A stretch of 14,404 nt of DNA from Firmicutes bacterium CAG:110. GTDB lineage: Bacteria; Bacillota; Clostridia; Oscillospirales; Oscillospiraceae. Under the pieces are notes generated by a model. It saw nothing but the letters and a program-made list of their open reading frames with translations, searched no databases and was not told where the DNA came from. The stretch is taken from assembly GCA_000434635.1 (NCBI GenBank), contig HF988135.1, forward strand, positions 72,644-87,047. Reading direction: 5' to 3'. The translations under genes and the position numbers were made by a program. Positions 1-5,828 of this stretch are shown piece after piece; the first letter of the stretch is position 1; each line of letters opens with the position of its first letter.

Positions 1-1259
1 CGATCCAGCGCGTCCAGCTCTGCCGGTTTGGTATCATTCTCCGTCCGGATCTGGGCGCAGGCTTCATCGATCAGGTCGATGGCCTTGTCGGGCAGGAACC
101 GGTCGGTGATATACCGATGGGACAGCGTTGCGGCGGCAATGATGGCGGAGTCTGCGATTTTCACGCCGTGGAACACCTCGTAGCGCTCCTTCAGGCCACG
201 GAGAATGGCGATGGTATCCTCCACCGTGGGTTCATCCACCTGCACCGGCTGGAACCGGCGTTCCAGAGCGGCGTCCTTTTCGATATACTGCCGGTACTCG
301 TCCAGCGTCGTCGCGCCGATGCAGTGCAGCTCGCCCCGAGCCAGCATGGGCTTCAGCAGGTTGCCCGCATCCATGCTGCCCTCGGTTTTTCCTGCGCCCA
401 CAATGGTGTGCAGTTCATCGATGAACAGGATGATCTTGCCCTCGGACTTCTTCACCTCGTTCAGCACGGCTTTCAGCCGTTCCTCAAACTCGCCCCGGTA
501 CTTGGCGCCCGCAATCAGCGCGCCCATATCCAGAGAGAAAATGGTCTTGTCCTGCAGCTGTTTGGGGACATCCTTCTTCACGATTCGCTGGGCAAGTCCC
601 TCGGCAATGGCGGTTTTGCCCACGCCGGGTTCGCCGATCAGGACAGGGTTGTTCTTCGTCTTCCGGGACAGAATGCGGATAACGTTCCGGATTTCCTCAT
701 CCCGGCCGATCACCGGGTCCATCTTCTGCTCTCTTGCCCGCTTGACCAGATCGGTGCCGTACTTTTCCAGCGCGTCGTAGGTTCCCTCCGGGTTATCGGT
801 GGTGACACGCTGATTGCCCCGGACTTCCTGCAAAGCCTTCAGAACACGCTCCTTTGTAATCTGATAGGTCTTGAACAGCTCCTTCACGCCGCCCCGGGCA
901 GTTTCCAGAAGTCCAAGGAACAGATGCTCCACAGACACATACTCGTCCTTCATGGTCTGCGCCTGCTGCTCCGCCGCATTGAACGCGGCCTGTACGTCGG
1001 CGCTGACATAAAAGCTGTCCATTGCCTGACTTGTCCGCACGCCGGGAATCTTCCGCAGCTCGGCCTCCGCCGCCGCTTCCAGGCTTTCCACCGTAACGTC
1101 CATCTTTTTCAGCAGCTGAGGGATCAGACCGCCCTCCTGCCGCAGCAATGCCAGAAGCAGATGCACCTGCTCCATCTGCTGATGAGAATTCTGAACCGCC
1201 AGTTGCTGCGCGCTCTGGACGGCCTCAATCGATTTTTGGGTATAGTTATTGAAGTTCAT
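1..1259 (-). CDS. clpB: ClpB disaggregase, N-terminal part (gene runs off the window)
   Basis: AAA+ chaperone that rescues aggregated proteins together with DnaK/DnaJ/GrpE in the cytoplasm. The reading frame opens at ATG (complement of 1257-1259) and stays open for 419 codons to the window edge, about half of a normal ClpB of roughly 860 residues. The double Clp-N repeat spans about residues 1-145. AAA+ domain 1 starts near residue 175, with Walker A GEPGVGKT at 209-216, Walker B ending ILFIDE near 277-282, and the pore-loop motif KYRGEFEER near 253-261. The window ends at the start of the coiled-coil middle domain, so that domain and AAA+ domain 2 are outside. The start is supported by the purine-rich site AAAGGAAGG 9 bases upstream. 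The double Clp-N region and the DPVIGRDEEI segment favour ClpB over ClpA or ClpC, and the CIRCE element upstream fits a heat-shock chaperone. The symbol is confident; the missing 3' half is not a truncation of the gene itself. Confidence 0.96.
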   Translation of the reverse strand, partial: MNFNNYTQKSIEAVQSAQQLAVQNSHQQMEQVHLLLALLRQEGGLIPQLLKKMDVTVESLEAAAEAELRKIPGVRTSQAMDSFYVSADVQAAFNAAEQQAQTMKDEYVSVEHLFLGLLETARGGVKELFKTYQITKERVLKALQEVRGNQRVTTDNPEGTYDALEKYGTDLVKRAREQKMDPVIGRDEEIRNVIRILSRKTKNNPVLIGEPGVGKTAIAEGLAQRIVKKDVPKQLQDKTIFSLDMGALIAGAKYRGEFEERLKAVLNEVKKSEGKIILFIDELHTIVGAGKTEGSMDAGNLLKPMLARGELHCIGATTLDEYRQYIEKDAALERRFQPVQVDEPTVEDTIAILRGLKERYEVFHGVKIADSAIIAAATLSHRYITDRFLPDKAIDLIDEACAQIRTENDTKPAELDALD

Positions 1260-1280
1260 CTACTTTACCTTCCTTTCGCT

Positions 1281-1307
1281 TTAGCACTCTCGTCACAAGA
1301 GTGCTAA
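1281..1307 (-). promoter_or_regulatory. CIRCE operator (HrcA binding site) of clpB
   Basis: A perfect inverted repeat TTAGCACTC-N9-GAGTGCTAA (arms 1281-1289 and 1299-1307) matches the CIRCE consensus exactly. It lies between the clpB promoter (-10 at 1321-1326) and the clpB ribosome-binding site, so it falls at about the transcription start and in the 5' leader. By established knowledge, HrcA binds CIRCE and represses heat-shock genes until it loses activity during protein stress. No CtsR-type heptad repeat was seen here, so HrcA is the inferred regulator. Confidence 0.96.
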
Positions 1308-1320
1308 CTCATTTGTCTTT

Positions 1321-1348
1321 ACTATACCCCAATTTGAAAAAATGTCAA
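1321..1348 (-). promoter_or_regulatory. Sigma-A promoter of clpB
   Basis: On the minus strand a consensus -35 TTGACA (complement of 1343-1348) is followed after 16 bases by TATAGT (complement of 1321-1326). The predicted start, about 7 bases further on, lies just upstream of or at the edge of the CIRCE element, the usual geometry for HrcA repression. Confidence 0.85.
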
Positions 1349-1534
1349 GGGTTGCATCCCATAAGCTACAAAAAATTCACATTTGTCATTCTGCACAAAA
1401 ATACCGTCCTCAATTTTACGCGCTTAATACTTATTTAATATTTGCGCACTTATTTTTTTAATAGCCCCCGGATATAATGAGGATGTACTCAATGATAATT
1501 TTCTTTTTCATTTTCTTACCTCTCTTTTTCTCTG
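1349..1534. other. AT-rich intergenic stretch between the clpB promoter and the acyltransferase terminator
   Basis: No convincing gene. It holds an orphan TATAAT on the plus strand (1473-1478) without a suitably spaced -35, a degenerate direct repeat of ACTTATTT..TTAATA near 1429-1465, and a pyrimidine-rich run at about 1499-1534. One 17-codon minus-strand frame (1458-1511) with a purine-rich site ahead of it is treated under findings. Confidence 0.6.
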
Positions 1535-1577
1535 AAAATCCCCGACTTGGTCTGGTCAACCAAAGTCGGGGATTTTT
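1535..1577 (-). terminator. Intrinsic terminator of the acyltransferase gene
   Basis: Arms AAAATCCCCGACTT (1535-1548) and AAGTCGGGGATTTT (1563-1576) are perfectly complementary over 14 bp; the stem can be extended by GGT/ACC across one bulged base. The flanking A and T runs allow it to act on both strands. It begins a few bases after the acyltransferase stop codon (complement of 1583-1585) and separates that gene from clpB downstream on the same strand. Confidence 0.9.
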
Positions 1578-1582
1578 CATGC

Positions 1583-2872
1583 TTATTTTGCCAGCGCCCG
1601 GGTCTTGCAGAGCTTGTACAGCTCTTCCGCCGCCAGACGGGTCTTCGCCACCGGGTAACCAGCCTTGGGGAAGCAGTAATACAGGCACCGGTTGTCGCCG
1701 ATGCAGATGGTGTCCGCGATTTCGTACCAGTAGTAATCGGCGTACAGGCCGTAGGAAGCTGTGGGCTTCTGTGTGTAGCGGAGCTTCCCGCCGCAGCCGG
1801 TGAGGGTGAAGCCCTCCCGGTCGTGGTTCAGATGCCCCTGCCCCACCTTATAAATGGCCTTGAAATTCACCATCATGGCGATATCCACATCGATGTCCAG
1901 CTTGTATGTCCCGTCCTCAAGCTCCCGGCGTACCTGCTCCCGCTCCCAGCGATACCAGTCGGGGACGTGGGAAAACTCCGTCTCCCCTTCCGACGCCGCA
2001 AGGTCGCCGATGGGGGTCAATTCCCAGTGCTTGTCGCAATGGCGGCAGGTCAGGCCGGTGCCTTTGCCCGTCAGCTCCCCCTCCGTGCCGCAATGGGGAC
2101 ATTTATACAGAATGCGCTCCAGGCCGTCCGCCCGGAAACCGTCGGTAATCTGAATGCCGTTTTCCCTCTGCCAGCGAAACTGGTCAAAGGAGAAGGCCGC
2201 GTCCAGACCGTCGGACAGCTCCTTGACGGATTTCTCCTTCAAGTCCTCCCGGCTGTAGAGCAATCGCACCTTCGCCGAAACGGGGACGCTTTTGCGCACC
2301 TGCAATTCGTTGTACAGCGGGTTGCGGCTGAAGGCACCGAAAGTCTCGATCATCACCACAGGCACGTCCAGCTTTTTCAGCAGCACGCCCATTTTCCGGG
2401 GCAGCGCCGTGCAGGTGCCGTCGAAGGAATAGCTGGCTTCCGGGTACATGAGAACGCTGCTTTTCAGCTCCTTCAGGCAGTAGACCATATCCTGCACCAG
2501 CGTCAGGTCGGTGACGAATTTCCGGGTGGGTACGCAGCCGATGGTGCGCATCGCCCATGCCATCAGGCCGCCCATGCCCACGAAGCCGTCGGATGTACAG
2601 ATGATATTGTAGGGTCGGGGGTACAGAATGGTGCTTGCGATCTGCAAATCCAGAAAGCAGGAATGGTTCATGAGGATCAGGCACGGCTCATTCTTACCGA
2701 CCTTCTCCATTCCCTCGCTGGTGTAATGGAAGTGGGTTCCGGCCAGTCCCAGAATGGACAGCCCCCGCACAAGGGTGCGCCAGAAAATGCCGGGTCTTAC
2801 AGGATGCAGATGGGGATACTGGGGCAGCGCCATGACTTTTTCGTAGCCCAGTTCCTTCACGGTGGTTTTCAT
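1583..2872 (-). CDS. PlsC/LPLAT-type acyltransferase with C-terminal zinc ribbon
   Basis: Predicted lysophospholipid/glycerolipid acyltransferase of 429 residues. The acyltransferase motif I is clear as NHSCFLD (catalytic pair H70 and D75, an HX4D motif). A PEASYSFDG segment at 144-152 sits where the family has its (F/Y)PEG-type phosphate-binding motif, with Ala in place of Gly. A hydrophobic stretch near residues 30-46 could anchor it at the membrane. After the catalytic domain (about 40-235) come two Cys pairs, CPHC at 258-261 and CRHC at 276-279, a typical zinc ribbon, then about 150 residues that I do not recognise. PlsC itself is only about 240 residues, so nearly half of this protein is an extension. 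The start has GGGAGGA 7-8 bases upstream and its own promoter, and the gene looks monocistronic. The acyl acceptor cannot be told from sequence; the LPLAT fold assignment is firm, a PlsC function in phosphatidic acid synthesis is not. Confidence 0.85.
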   Translation of the reverse strand: MKTTVKELGYEKVMALPQYPHLHPVRPGIFWRTLVRGLSILGLAGTHFHYTSEGMEKVGKNEPCLILMNHSCFLDLQIASTILYPRPYNIICTSDGFVGMGGLMAWAMRTIGCVPTRKFVTDLTLVQDMVYCLKELKSSVLMYPEASYSFDGTCTALPRKMGVLLKKLDVPVVMIETFGAFSRNPLYNELQVRKSVPVSAKVRLLYSREDLKEKSVKELSDGLDAAFSFDQFRWQRENGIQITDGFRADGLERILYKCPHCGTEGELTGKGTGLTCRHCDKHWELTPIGDLAASEGETEFSHVPDWYRWEREQVRRELEDGTYKLDIDVDIAMMVNFKAIYKVGQGHLNHDREGFTLTGCGGKLRYTQKPTASYGLYADYYWYEIADTICIGDNRCLYYCFPKAGYPVAKTRLAAEELYKLCKTRALAK

Positions 2873-2903
2873 AGGGCGTCCTCCCGATTATGTTTTCCAT
2901 AAA

Positions 2904-2932
2904 ATTATACCAGATGCTGTCCTCTCCGTCAA
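2904..2932 (-). promoter_or_regulatory. Sigma-A promoter of the acyltransferase gene
   Basis: Minus-strand TTGACG (complement of 2927-2932), 17-base spacer, TATAAT (complement of 2904-2909), about 32 bases ahead of the start codon. It is divergent from the amino-acid transporter promoter; the two share the repeat-bearing region 2951-3105. Confidence 0.85.
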
Positions 2933-2950
2933 CCAGCGGCTTTGCATGGC

Positions 2951-3023
2951 TGTATATTCATCTATGATGAATAATATGCACTCAGTTGCTGGAATAATTT
3001 AGGATGAATTCCCTGAATATTCA
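2951..3023. repeat. Upstream dyads of the divergent region: ATTCATC/GATGAAT and TGAATATTCA
   Basis: ATTCATC (2956-2962), 3 bases, GATGAAT (2966-2972) form an inverted repeat, followed by ATGCACTCA (2976-2984). A further GATGAAT lies at 3003-3009, and TGAATATTCA at 3014-3023 is a perfect 10-bp palindrome. The segment beginning TGTATATTCATC is repeated around the transporter promoter at 3094-3144. The TGAAT/ATTCA half-sites resemble ARG-box half-sites (ArgR/AhrC family), but the spacing does not match a canonical box, so the binding protein is unknown. Confidence 0.6.
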
Positions 3024-3093
3024 CATATGCATGTTAAACTTGCGGGTTTTTGTAGTATTTATATTACATACGGCCTTATTTTCTCTTCATTGT

Positions 3094-3144
3094 TGTATAT
3101 TCATCCTATTGACGATGAATAAAATACGCGCTATAATGCACTCA
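3094..3144 (+). promoter_or_regulatory. Promoter and probable operator of the amino-acid ABC transporter
   Basis: TTGACG (3109-3114), 17-base spacer, TATAAT (3132-3137) is a strong sigma-A promoter. The -35 lies inside the inverted repeat ATTCATC (3099-3105) / GATGAAT (3114-3120), 8 bases apart, so a protein bound there would block polymerase. The outer sequences TGTATATTCATC and ATGCACTCA also occur at 2951-2984. The predicted transcript starts near 3144. Confidence 0.8.
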
Positions 3145-3150
3145 TCAATC

Positions 3151-3170
3151 ACCTCCCAGCTACGGGAGGT
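3151..3170 (+). promoter_or_regulatory. Leader hairpin enclosing a Shine-Dalgarno-like sequence
   Basis: ACCTCCC (3151-3157), loop AGCTAC, GGGAGGT (3164-3170) gives a perfect 7-bp stem just after the predicted transcript start. The 3' arm is itself a strong Shine-Dalgarno sequence and lies 5-6 bases before an ATG at 3176 that opens a 7-codon frame (MKRRVKL) ending in TGA at 3197-3199, overlapping the SBP start codon as ATGA. Confidence 0.55.
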
Positions 3171-3195
3171 CAAAAATGAAAAGGAGAGTAAAATT

Positions 3196-4038
3196 ATGAA
3201 AAAGGTATTTGCACTTGCGCTGACCGTTCTGATGGTCATGTCCATGTTCGCCGGCTGCGGCAGCAGTAACACCACCAAGACCACCACCGAGGCTCCCGCC
3301 GCCACCGCCGCTGAAACCACGGCCGCTGCGACCACAGCTGCCGAGACCGCCGCTGCCGAACTGAAGACCGTCGAGTCCGGCAAGCTGATCATGTCCACCA
3401 ACGCCGCCTTCCCTCCCTATGAGATGGTCGCCGATGACGGCAGCTTCGAGGGCATCGATGTTGAGGTCGCCGGCGCGATCGCCGAGAAGCTGGGTCTGGA
3501 GCTGGTCGTGGACGATATGGACTTCGACGCTGCTCTGCTGGCCGTTCAGCAGAACAAGTCCGACATCGTCATGGCCGGTGTCACCGTCACCGAAGACCGG
3601 CAGCTGGTCATGAACTTCTCCGACAGCTACGCCACCGGCGTGCAGGTGGTCATCGTCAAGGAAGGCTCCGATGTGACTCTGGACAATCTGGGCGAGAAGA
3701 TGATCGGCACCCAGCGTGGTACCACCGGTTACATTTACACCTCCGATGATTACGGCGACGATCATGTCACCGCCTATGACAACGGCGCCTCCGCCGTGCA
3801 GGCTCTGATCAACGGTCAGGTTGACTGCGTGGTCATCGACTCCGCTCCTGCTGAGGCTTTTGTTGCCGCCAACGCCGGTCTGACCATTCTGGACACCGAG
3901 TACGTCACCGAGAGCTACGCCATCGGCGTGAACAAGGACAACACCGCATTGCTCGACGCCATCAACCAGGCGCTGGCCGAGCTGACCGCCGACGGCACCG
4001 TTCAGTCCATCGTTGACAAGTACATCTCCGCTGAATAA
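3196..4038 (+). CDS. Amino-acid ABC transporter substrate-binding lipoprotein (SBP family 3)
   Basis: Extracellular receptor of a polar amino-acid importer, tethered to the membrane by lipid. I place the start at ATG 3196, because AAAAGGAGAG sits 6 bases upstream and the protein then begins with a lipoprotein signal peptide: MKK, a hydrophobic core, and lipobox FAGC with lipidated Cys21. A Thr/Ala-rich linker (about 24-56) precedes the two-lobed SBP_bac_3 domain (about 62-280). That domain carries family features such as AFPPYE near 71-76, GIDVE near 86-90 and D-AIL/NG-Q repeats. The length of 280 residues is normal. The permease and ATPase follow on the same strand; the 135-bp gap holds hairpins that may protect this mRNA segment so that the receptor outnumbers the membrane parts. 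The ligand is not readable from sequence; arginine, lysine, glutamine or cystine are all possible in this family. ARG-box-like half-sites upstream give a weak hint toward arginine. Confidence 0.93.
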   Translation: MKKVFALALTVLMVMSMFAGCGSSNTTKTTTEAPAATAAETTAAATTAAETAAAELKTVESGKLIMSTNAAFPPYEMVADDGSFEGIDVEVAGAIAEKLGLELVVDDMDFDAALLAVQQNKSDIVMAGVTVTEDRQLVMNFSDSYATGVQVVIVKEGSDVTLDNLGEKMIGTQRGTTGYIYTSDDYGDDHVTAYDNGASAVQALINGQVDCVVIDSAPAEAFVAANAGLTILDTEYVTESYAIGVNKDNTALLDAINQALAELTADGTVQSIVDKYISAE

Positions 4039-4051
4039 TCCAATCCGCTCA

Positions 4052-4079
4052 GCCAGGGGCGGCTCAAGCCGCCCTTGGC
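4052..4079 (+). terminator. Hairpin after the SBP gene (attenuator or mRNA-stabilising stem)
   Basis: GCCAGGGGCGGC (4052-4063), loop TCAA, GCCGCCCTTGGC (4068-4079): a 12-bp stem with one G-U pair and a tetraloop, 14 bases after the SBP stop. No U-run follows, so full termination is unlikely. Differential expression of receptor over permease by 3' protection or partial pausing is the likely role (inference). Confidence 0.65.
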
Positions 4080-4092
4080 ACGGTTGTACCCG

Positions 4093-4127
4093 GAAAACCG
4101 ACCTTCGCGCTGGGAAGGCCGATTTTC
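4093..4127. repeat. Second inverted repeat between SBP and permease genes
   Basis: GAAAACCGACCTTC (4093-4106) and GAAGGCCGATTTTC (4114-4127) pair over 12 of 14 positions around a 7-base loop. The two non-pairs are A-C on the plus strand and G-U on the minus strand, so the hairpin folds better in an antisense RNA. Confidence 0.5.
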
Positions 4128-4173
4128 TGCGTATAACACGATACTGCGCAATATTAAATGAGAAGGTGAAGCT

Positions 4174-4935
4174 GTGGAACTTTACGAACTTTGGAAACCC
4201 CTGATGCGGGACGGCACCGCATCCTTCTGGCAGGAATTCTACGTCAAATTCTATCAGGCATTTATCGAAGGAAGCCGCTGGAAGCAGTACCTGAACGGCG
4301 TCGGCACCACCCTGCTGGTCACGGCCATGGCGCTGACACTGGGCATTCTCCTCGGCATTGTGGTAGCCGTGATCCGGACCGCCCACGACCAGCAGCGGAC
4401 AGGGCACAAGAACCCCATCCTCGGCCTGTTCAACGGCATCTGCAAGGTATACGTCACCGTCATCCGCGGCACGCCCATGATGGTGCAGCTGCTGATTATG
4501 GGCTTCGTTATCTTCTCCTTCTCCCGGAACTACACCATGGTGGGCGCGCTGACGCTGGGCATCAACTCCGGCGCTTACGTCTCCGAGATCATCCGGGGCG
4601 GTCTCATGTCCCTTGACCCCGGTCAGTCCGAAGCCGGGCGGAGCCTTGGCCTCGGCTACATCGACACCATGCGTCTGATCGTCATTCCGCAGGCATTCAA
4701 GGCCATTCTCCCCGCCCTCGGCAACGAGTTCATCATGCTGCTGAAGGACACCTCCCTCATCACCGTCATCGGCGGCAAGGAAATGGTCTACGCCGCTCAG
4801 GCCATCTACGGCCGAACCTACGAGCAGATGTTCCCCCTCATCGGCATCGCCTGTATCTATCTGCTGCTGGTCATGGTATTCAGCTGGCTGCAAAGTTTAC
4901 TGGAAAGGAGGCTGCGTCAAAGTGATAGACGTTAA
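4174..4935 (+). CDS. Amino-acid ABC transporter permease (HisM/GlnP family)
   Basis: Membrane channel of the importer, 253 residues. It begins with GTG at 4174, preceded by GAGAAGGTG about 8 bases upstream. After an amphipathic N-terminus, the first membrane segment (about 45-68) includes the family motif NGVGTTLLVT. The IRGTPMMVQL segment (98-106) is typical of the polar amino-acid permeases, and the cytoplasmic EAA loop at 153-172 (EAGRSLGLG ... IPQA) is the docking site for the ATPase. Further membrane segments lie near 104-118, 182-200 and 222-242. Its last 14 bases overlap the start of the ATPase gene, which implies translational coupling. The protein probably works as a homodimer, since only one permease gene is present (inference). 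Confidence 0.94.
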   Translation: MELYELWKPLMRDGTASFWQEFYVKFYQAFIEGSRWKQYLNGVGTTLLVTAMALTLGILLGIVVAVIRTAHDQQRTGHKNPILGLFNGICKVYVTVIRGTPMMVQLLIMGFVIFSFSRNYTMVGALTLGINSGAYVSEIIRGGLMSLDPGQSEAGRSLGLGYIDTMRLIVIPQAFKAILPALGNEFIMLLKDTSLITVIGGKEMVYAAQAIYGRTYEQMFPLIGIACIYLLLVMVFSWLQSLLERRLRQSDRR

Positions 4936-5644
4936 GCATCTGAGCAAATCCTTCGGCGACCATCTGGTTCTCAAGGACATTTCCGAACACATTTACCCCG
5001 GGGACAAAATGGTCATCATCGGCCCCTCCGGCTCCGGCAAGTCCACGTTCCTGCGCAGTCTGAACCTGCTGGAAGAACCCACCTCCGGCACCATCACCTT
5101 TGACGGCGAGGTCATCACCGACCCCAAGACGGACATCGACGTGGTCCGCCGGAAAATGGGCATGGTGTTCCAGCACTTCAACCTCTTCCCCAACATGACC
5201 ATCCGCAAGAACATCACCCTCGCCCCCGTGCGCACCGGCTTGATGACGCAGGCGGAAGCGGACGACAAGGCCACCCAGCTGCTGCGCCGGGTCAGTCTGG
5301 AAGAAAAGGCGGACGCCTACCCCAACCAGCTCTCCGGCGGCCAGAAGCAGCGTATTGCCATCGTCCGTGCATTGGCCATGAACCCCAAGGTCATGCTTTT
5401 TGACGAACCCACCTCCGCTCTCGACCCGGAAATGGTCGGCGAGGTTCTGGCCGTCATGAAGGAGCTGGCAGAGACCGGCATGACCATGGTGGTCGTCACC
5501 CACGAGATGGGCTTTGCCCGTGAGGTCGGCAACCGGGTGCTGTTCATGGACGACGGAAAGGTTCTGGAACAGGGCTCCCCTGCCCAGCTTTTCGGCAATC
5601 CCCAGAATCCCCGTCTGCAGGATTTTCTGTCCAAAGTTCTGTAA
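4922..5644 (+). CDS. Amino-acid ABC transporter ATP-binding protein (GlnQ/HisP family)
   Basis: Nucleotide-binding subunit that powers the importer. The start is GTG at 4922, inside the end of the permease gene, with GGAAAGGAGG (4902-4911) 10 bases upstream. All catalytic elements are intact: Walker A GPSGSGKST (34-42), Q-loop Gln84 in MVFQHFNLFP, ABC signature LSGGQ (137-141), Walker B VMLFDE (157-162), D-loop SALDPE, and the switch His194 in VVVTHEMGFA. The VTHEMGFAREV and FQHFNLFP segments are diagnostic of the polar amino-acid uptake group. The length of 240 residues is standard. It ends 6 bases before a strong terminator, closing the three-gene operon. Confidence 0.96.
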   Translation: MIDVKHLSKSFGDHLVLKDISEHIYPGDKMVIIGPSGSGKSTFLRSLNLLEEPTSGTITFDGEVITDPKTDIDVVRRKMGMVFQHFNLFPNMTIRKNITLAPVRTGLMTQAEADDKATQLLRRVSLEEKADAYPNQLSGGQKQRIAIVRALAMNPKVMLFDEPTSALDPEMVGEVLAVMKELAETGMTMVVVTHEMGFAREVGNRVLFMDDGKVLEQGSPAQLFGNPQNPRLQDFLSKVL

Positions 5645-5650
5645 TTTCAT

Positions 5651-5680
5651 AATATCCCAGCCTTTCAGGCTGGGATATTT
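5651..5680 (+). terminator. Intrinsic terminator of the amino-acid ABC operon
   Basis: AATATCCCAGCC (5651-5662), loop TTTCA, GGCTGGGATATT (5668-5679): a perfect 12-bp stem ending in a short T-run, 6 bases after the ATPase stop codon. Confidence 0.9.
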
Positions 5681-5705
5681 TGCTATGCAAAAGCATAGCA
5701 AAATA
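5676..5705. repeat. Perfect 13-bp palindromic hairpin abutting the terminator
   Basis: TATTTTGCTATGC (5676-5688), loop AAAA, GCATAGCAAAATA (5693-5705). It overlaps the last bases of the preceding terminator stem, so the two hairpins are alternative or stacked. It could serve as a back-up terminator in either direction. Confidence 0.75.
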
Positions 5706-5710
5706 AGAAA

Positions 5711-5754
5711 TGCGCCATTTCCTCGCCCCTTCAGGGCAACCGGAAATGATGCGC
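5711..5754. repeat. Imperfect inverted repeat with nested stem
   Basis: TGCGC..CATTTCC near 5711-5722 pairs with GGAAATGATGCGC (5742-5754) across a 2-base bulge. Inside it, GCCC and GGGC (about 5725-5736) form a second short stem. It is part of the palindrome cluster 5651-5818. Confidence 0.55.
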
Positions 5755-5818
5755 AAAAACTTCATGCACCGGCATCTGCACTTTTTCATGGTGCGATGCT
5801 TATGCATGAAGTTTTTTT
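5755..5818 (+). terminator. Long nested hairpin followed by seven T residues
   Basis: Outer arms AAAAACTTCATGCA (5755-5768) and TGCATGAAGTTTTT (5803-5816) are perfect over 14 bp. Within them GCATC.GCAC (5772-5781) pairs with GTGCGATGC (5791-5799). The run of T at 5812-5818 gives it the form of an intrinsic terminator, although no gene ends directly upstream. It may end an unannotated small RNA or block read-through into the GntR operon. Confidence 0.6.
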
Positions 5819-5828
5819 GCCCAAGTAC

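Noticed and set aside
117..1307. Long plus-strand open frame opposite clpB
   Set aside because: It is the antisense shadow of the strongly conserved ClpB frame in GC-rich DNA; it has no ribosome-binding site and no recognisable domain, and it runs through the CIRCE element.
1477..1803. Plus-strand frame starting near an orphan TATAAT
   Set aside because: It runs through the terminator hairpin and into the acyltransferase gene on the other strand; no Shine-Dalgarno or conserved features.
3279..3363. Tandem repeat in the SBP gene (Thr/Ala-rich codons)
   Set aside because: It encodes the low-complexity linker that normally follows the lipidated Cys in Gram-positive binding lipoproteins; no exact repeat unit.
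3160..4893. 577-codon minus-strand frame opposite the SBP and permease genes
   Set aside because: It spans two well-supported genes and their gap on the other strand, has Gly/His/Asp-rich low-complexity composition and matches no family. Codon bias on the opposite strand explains its openness.
5651..5818. CRISPR-like array
   Set aside because: The repeats here are inverted and differ from each other; there are no regularly spaced direct repeats anywhere in the window.
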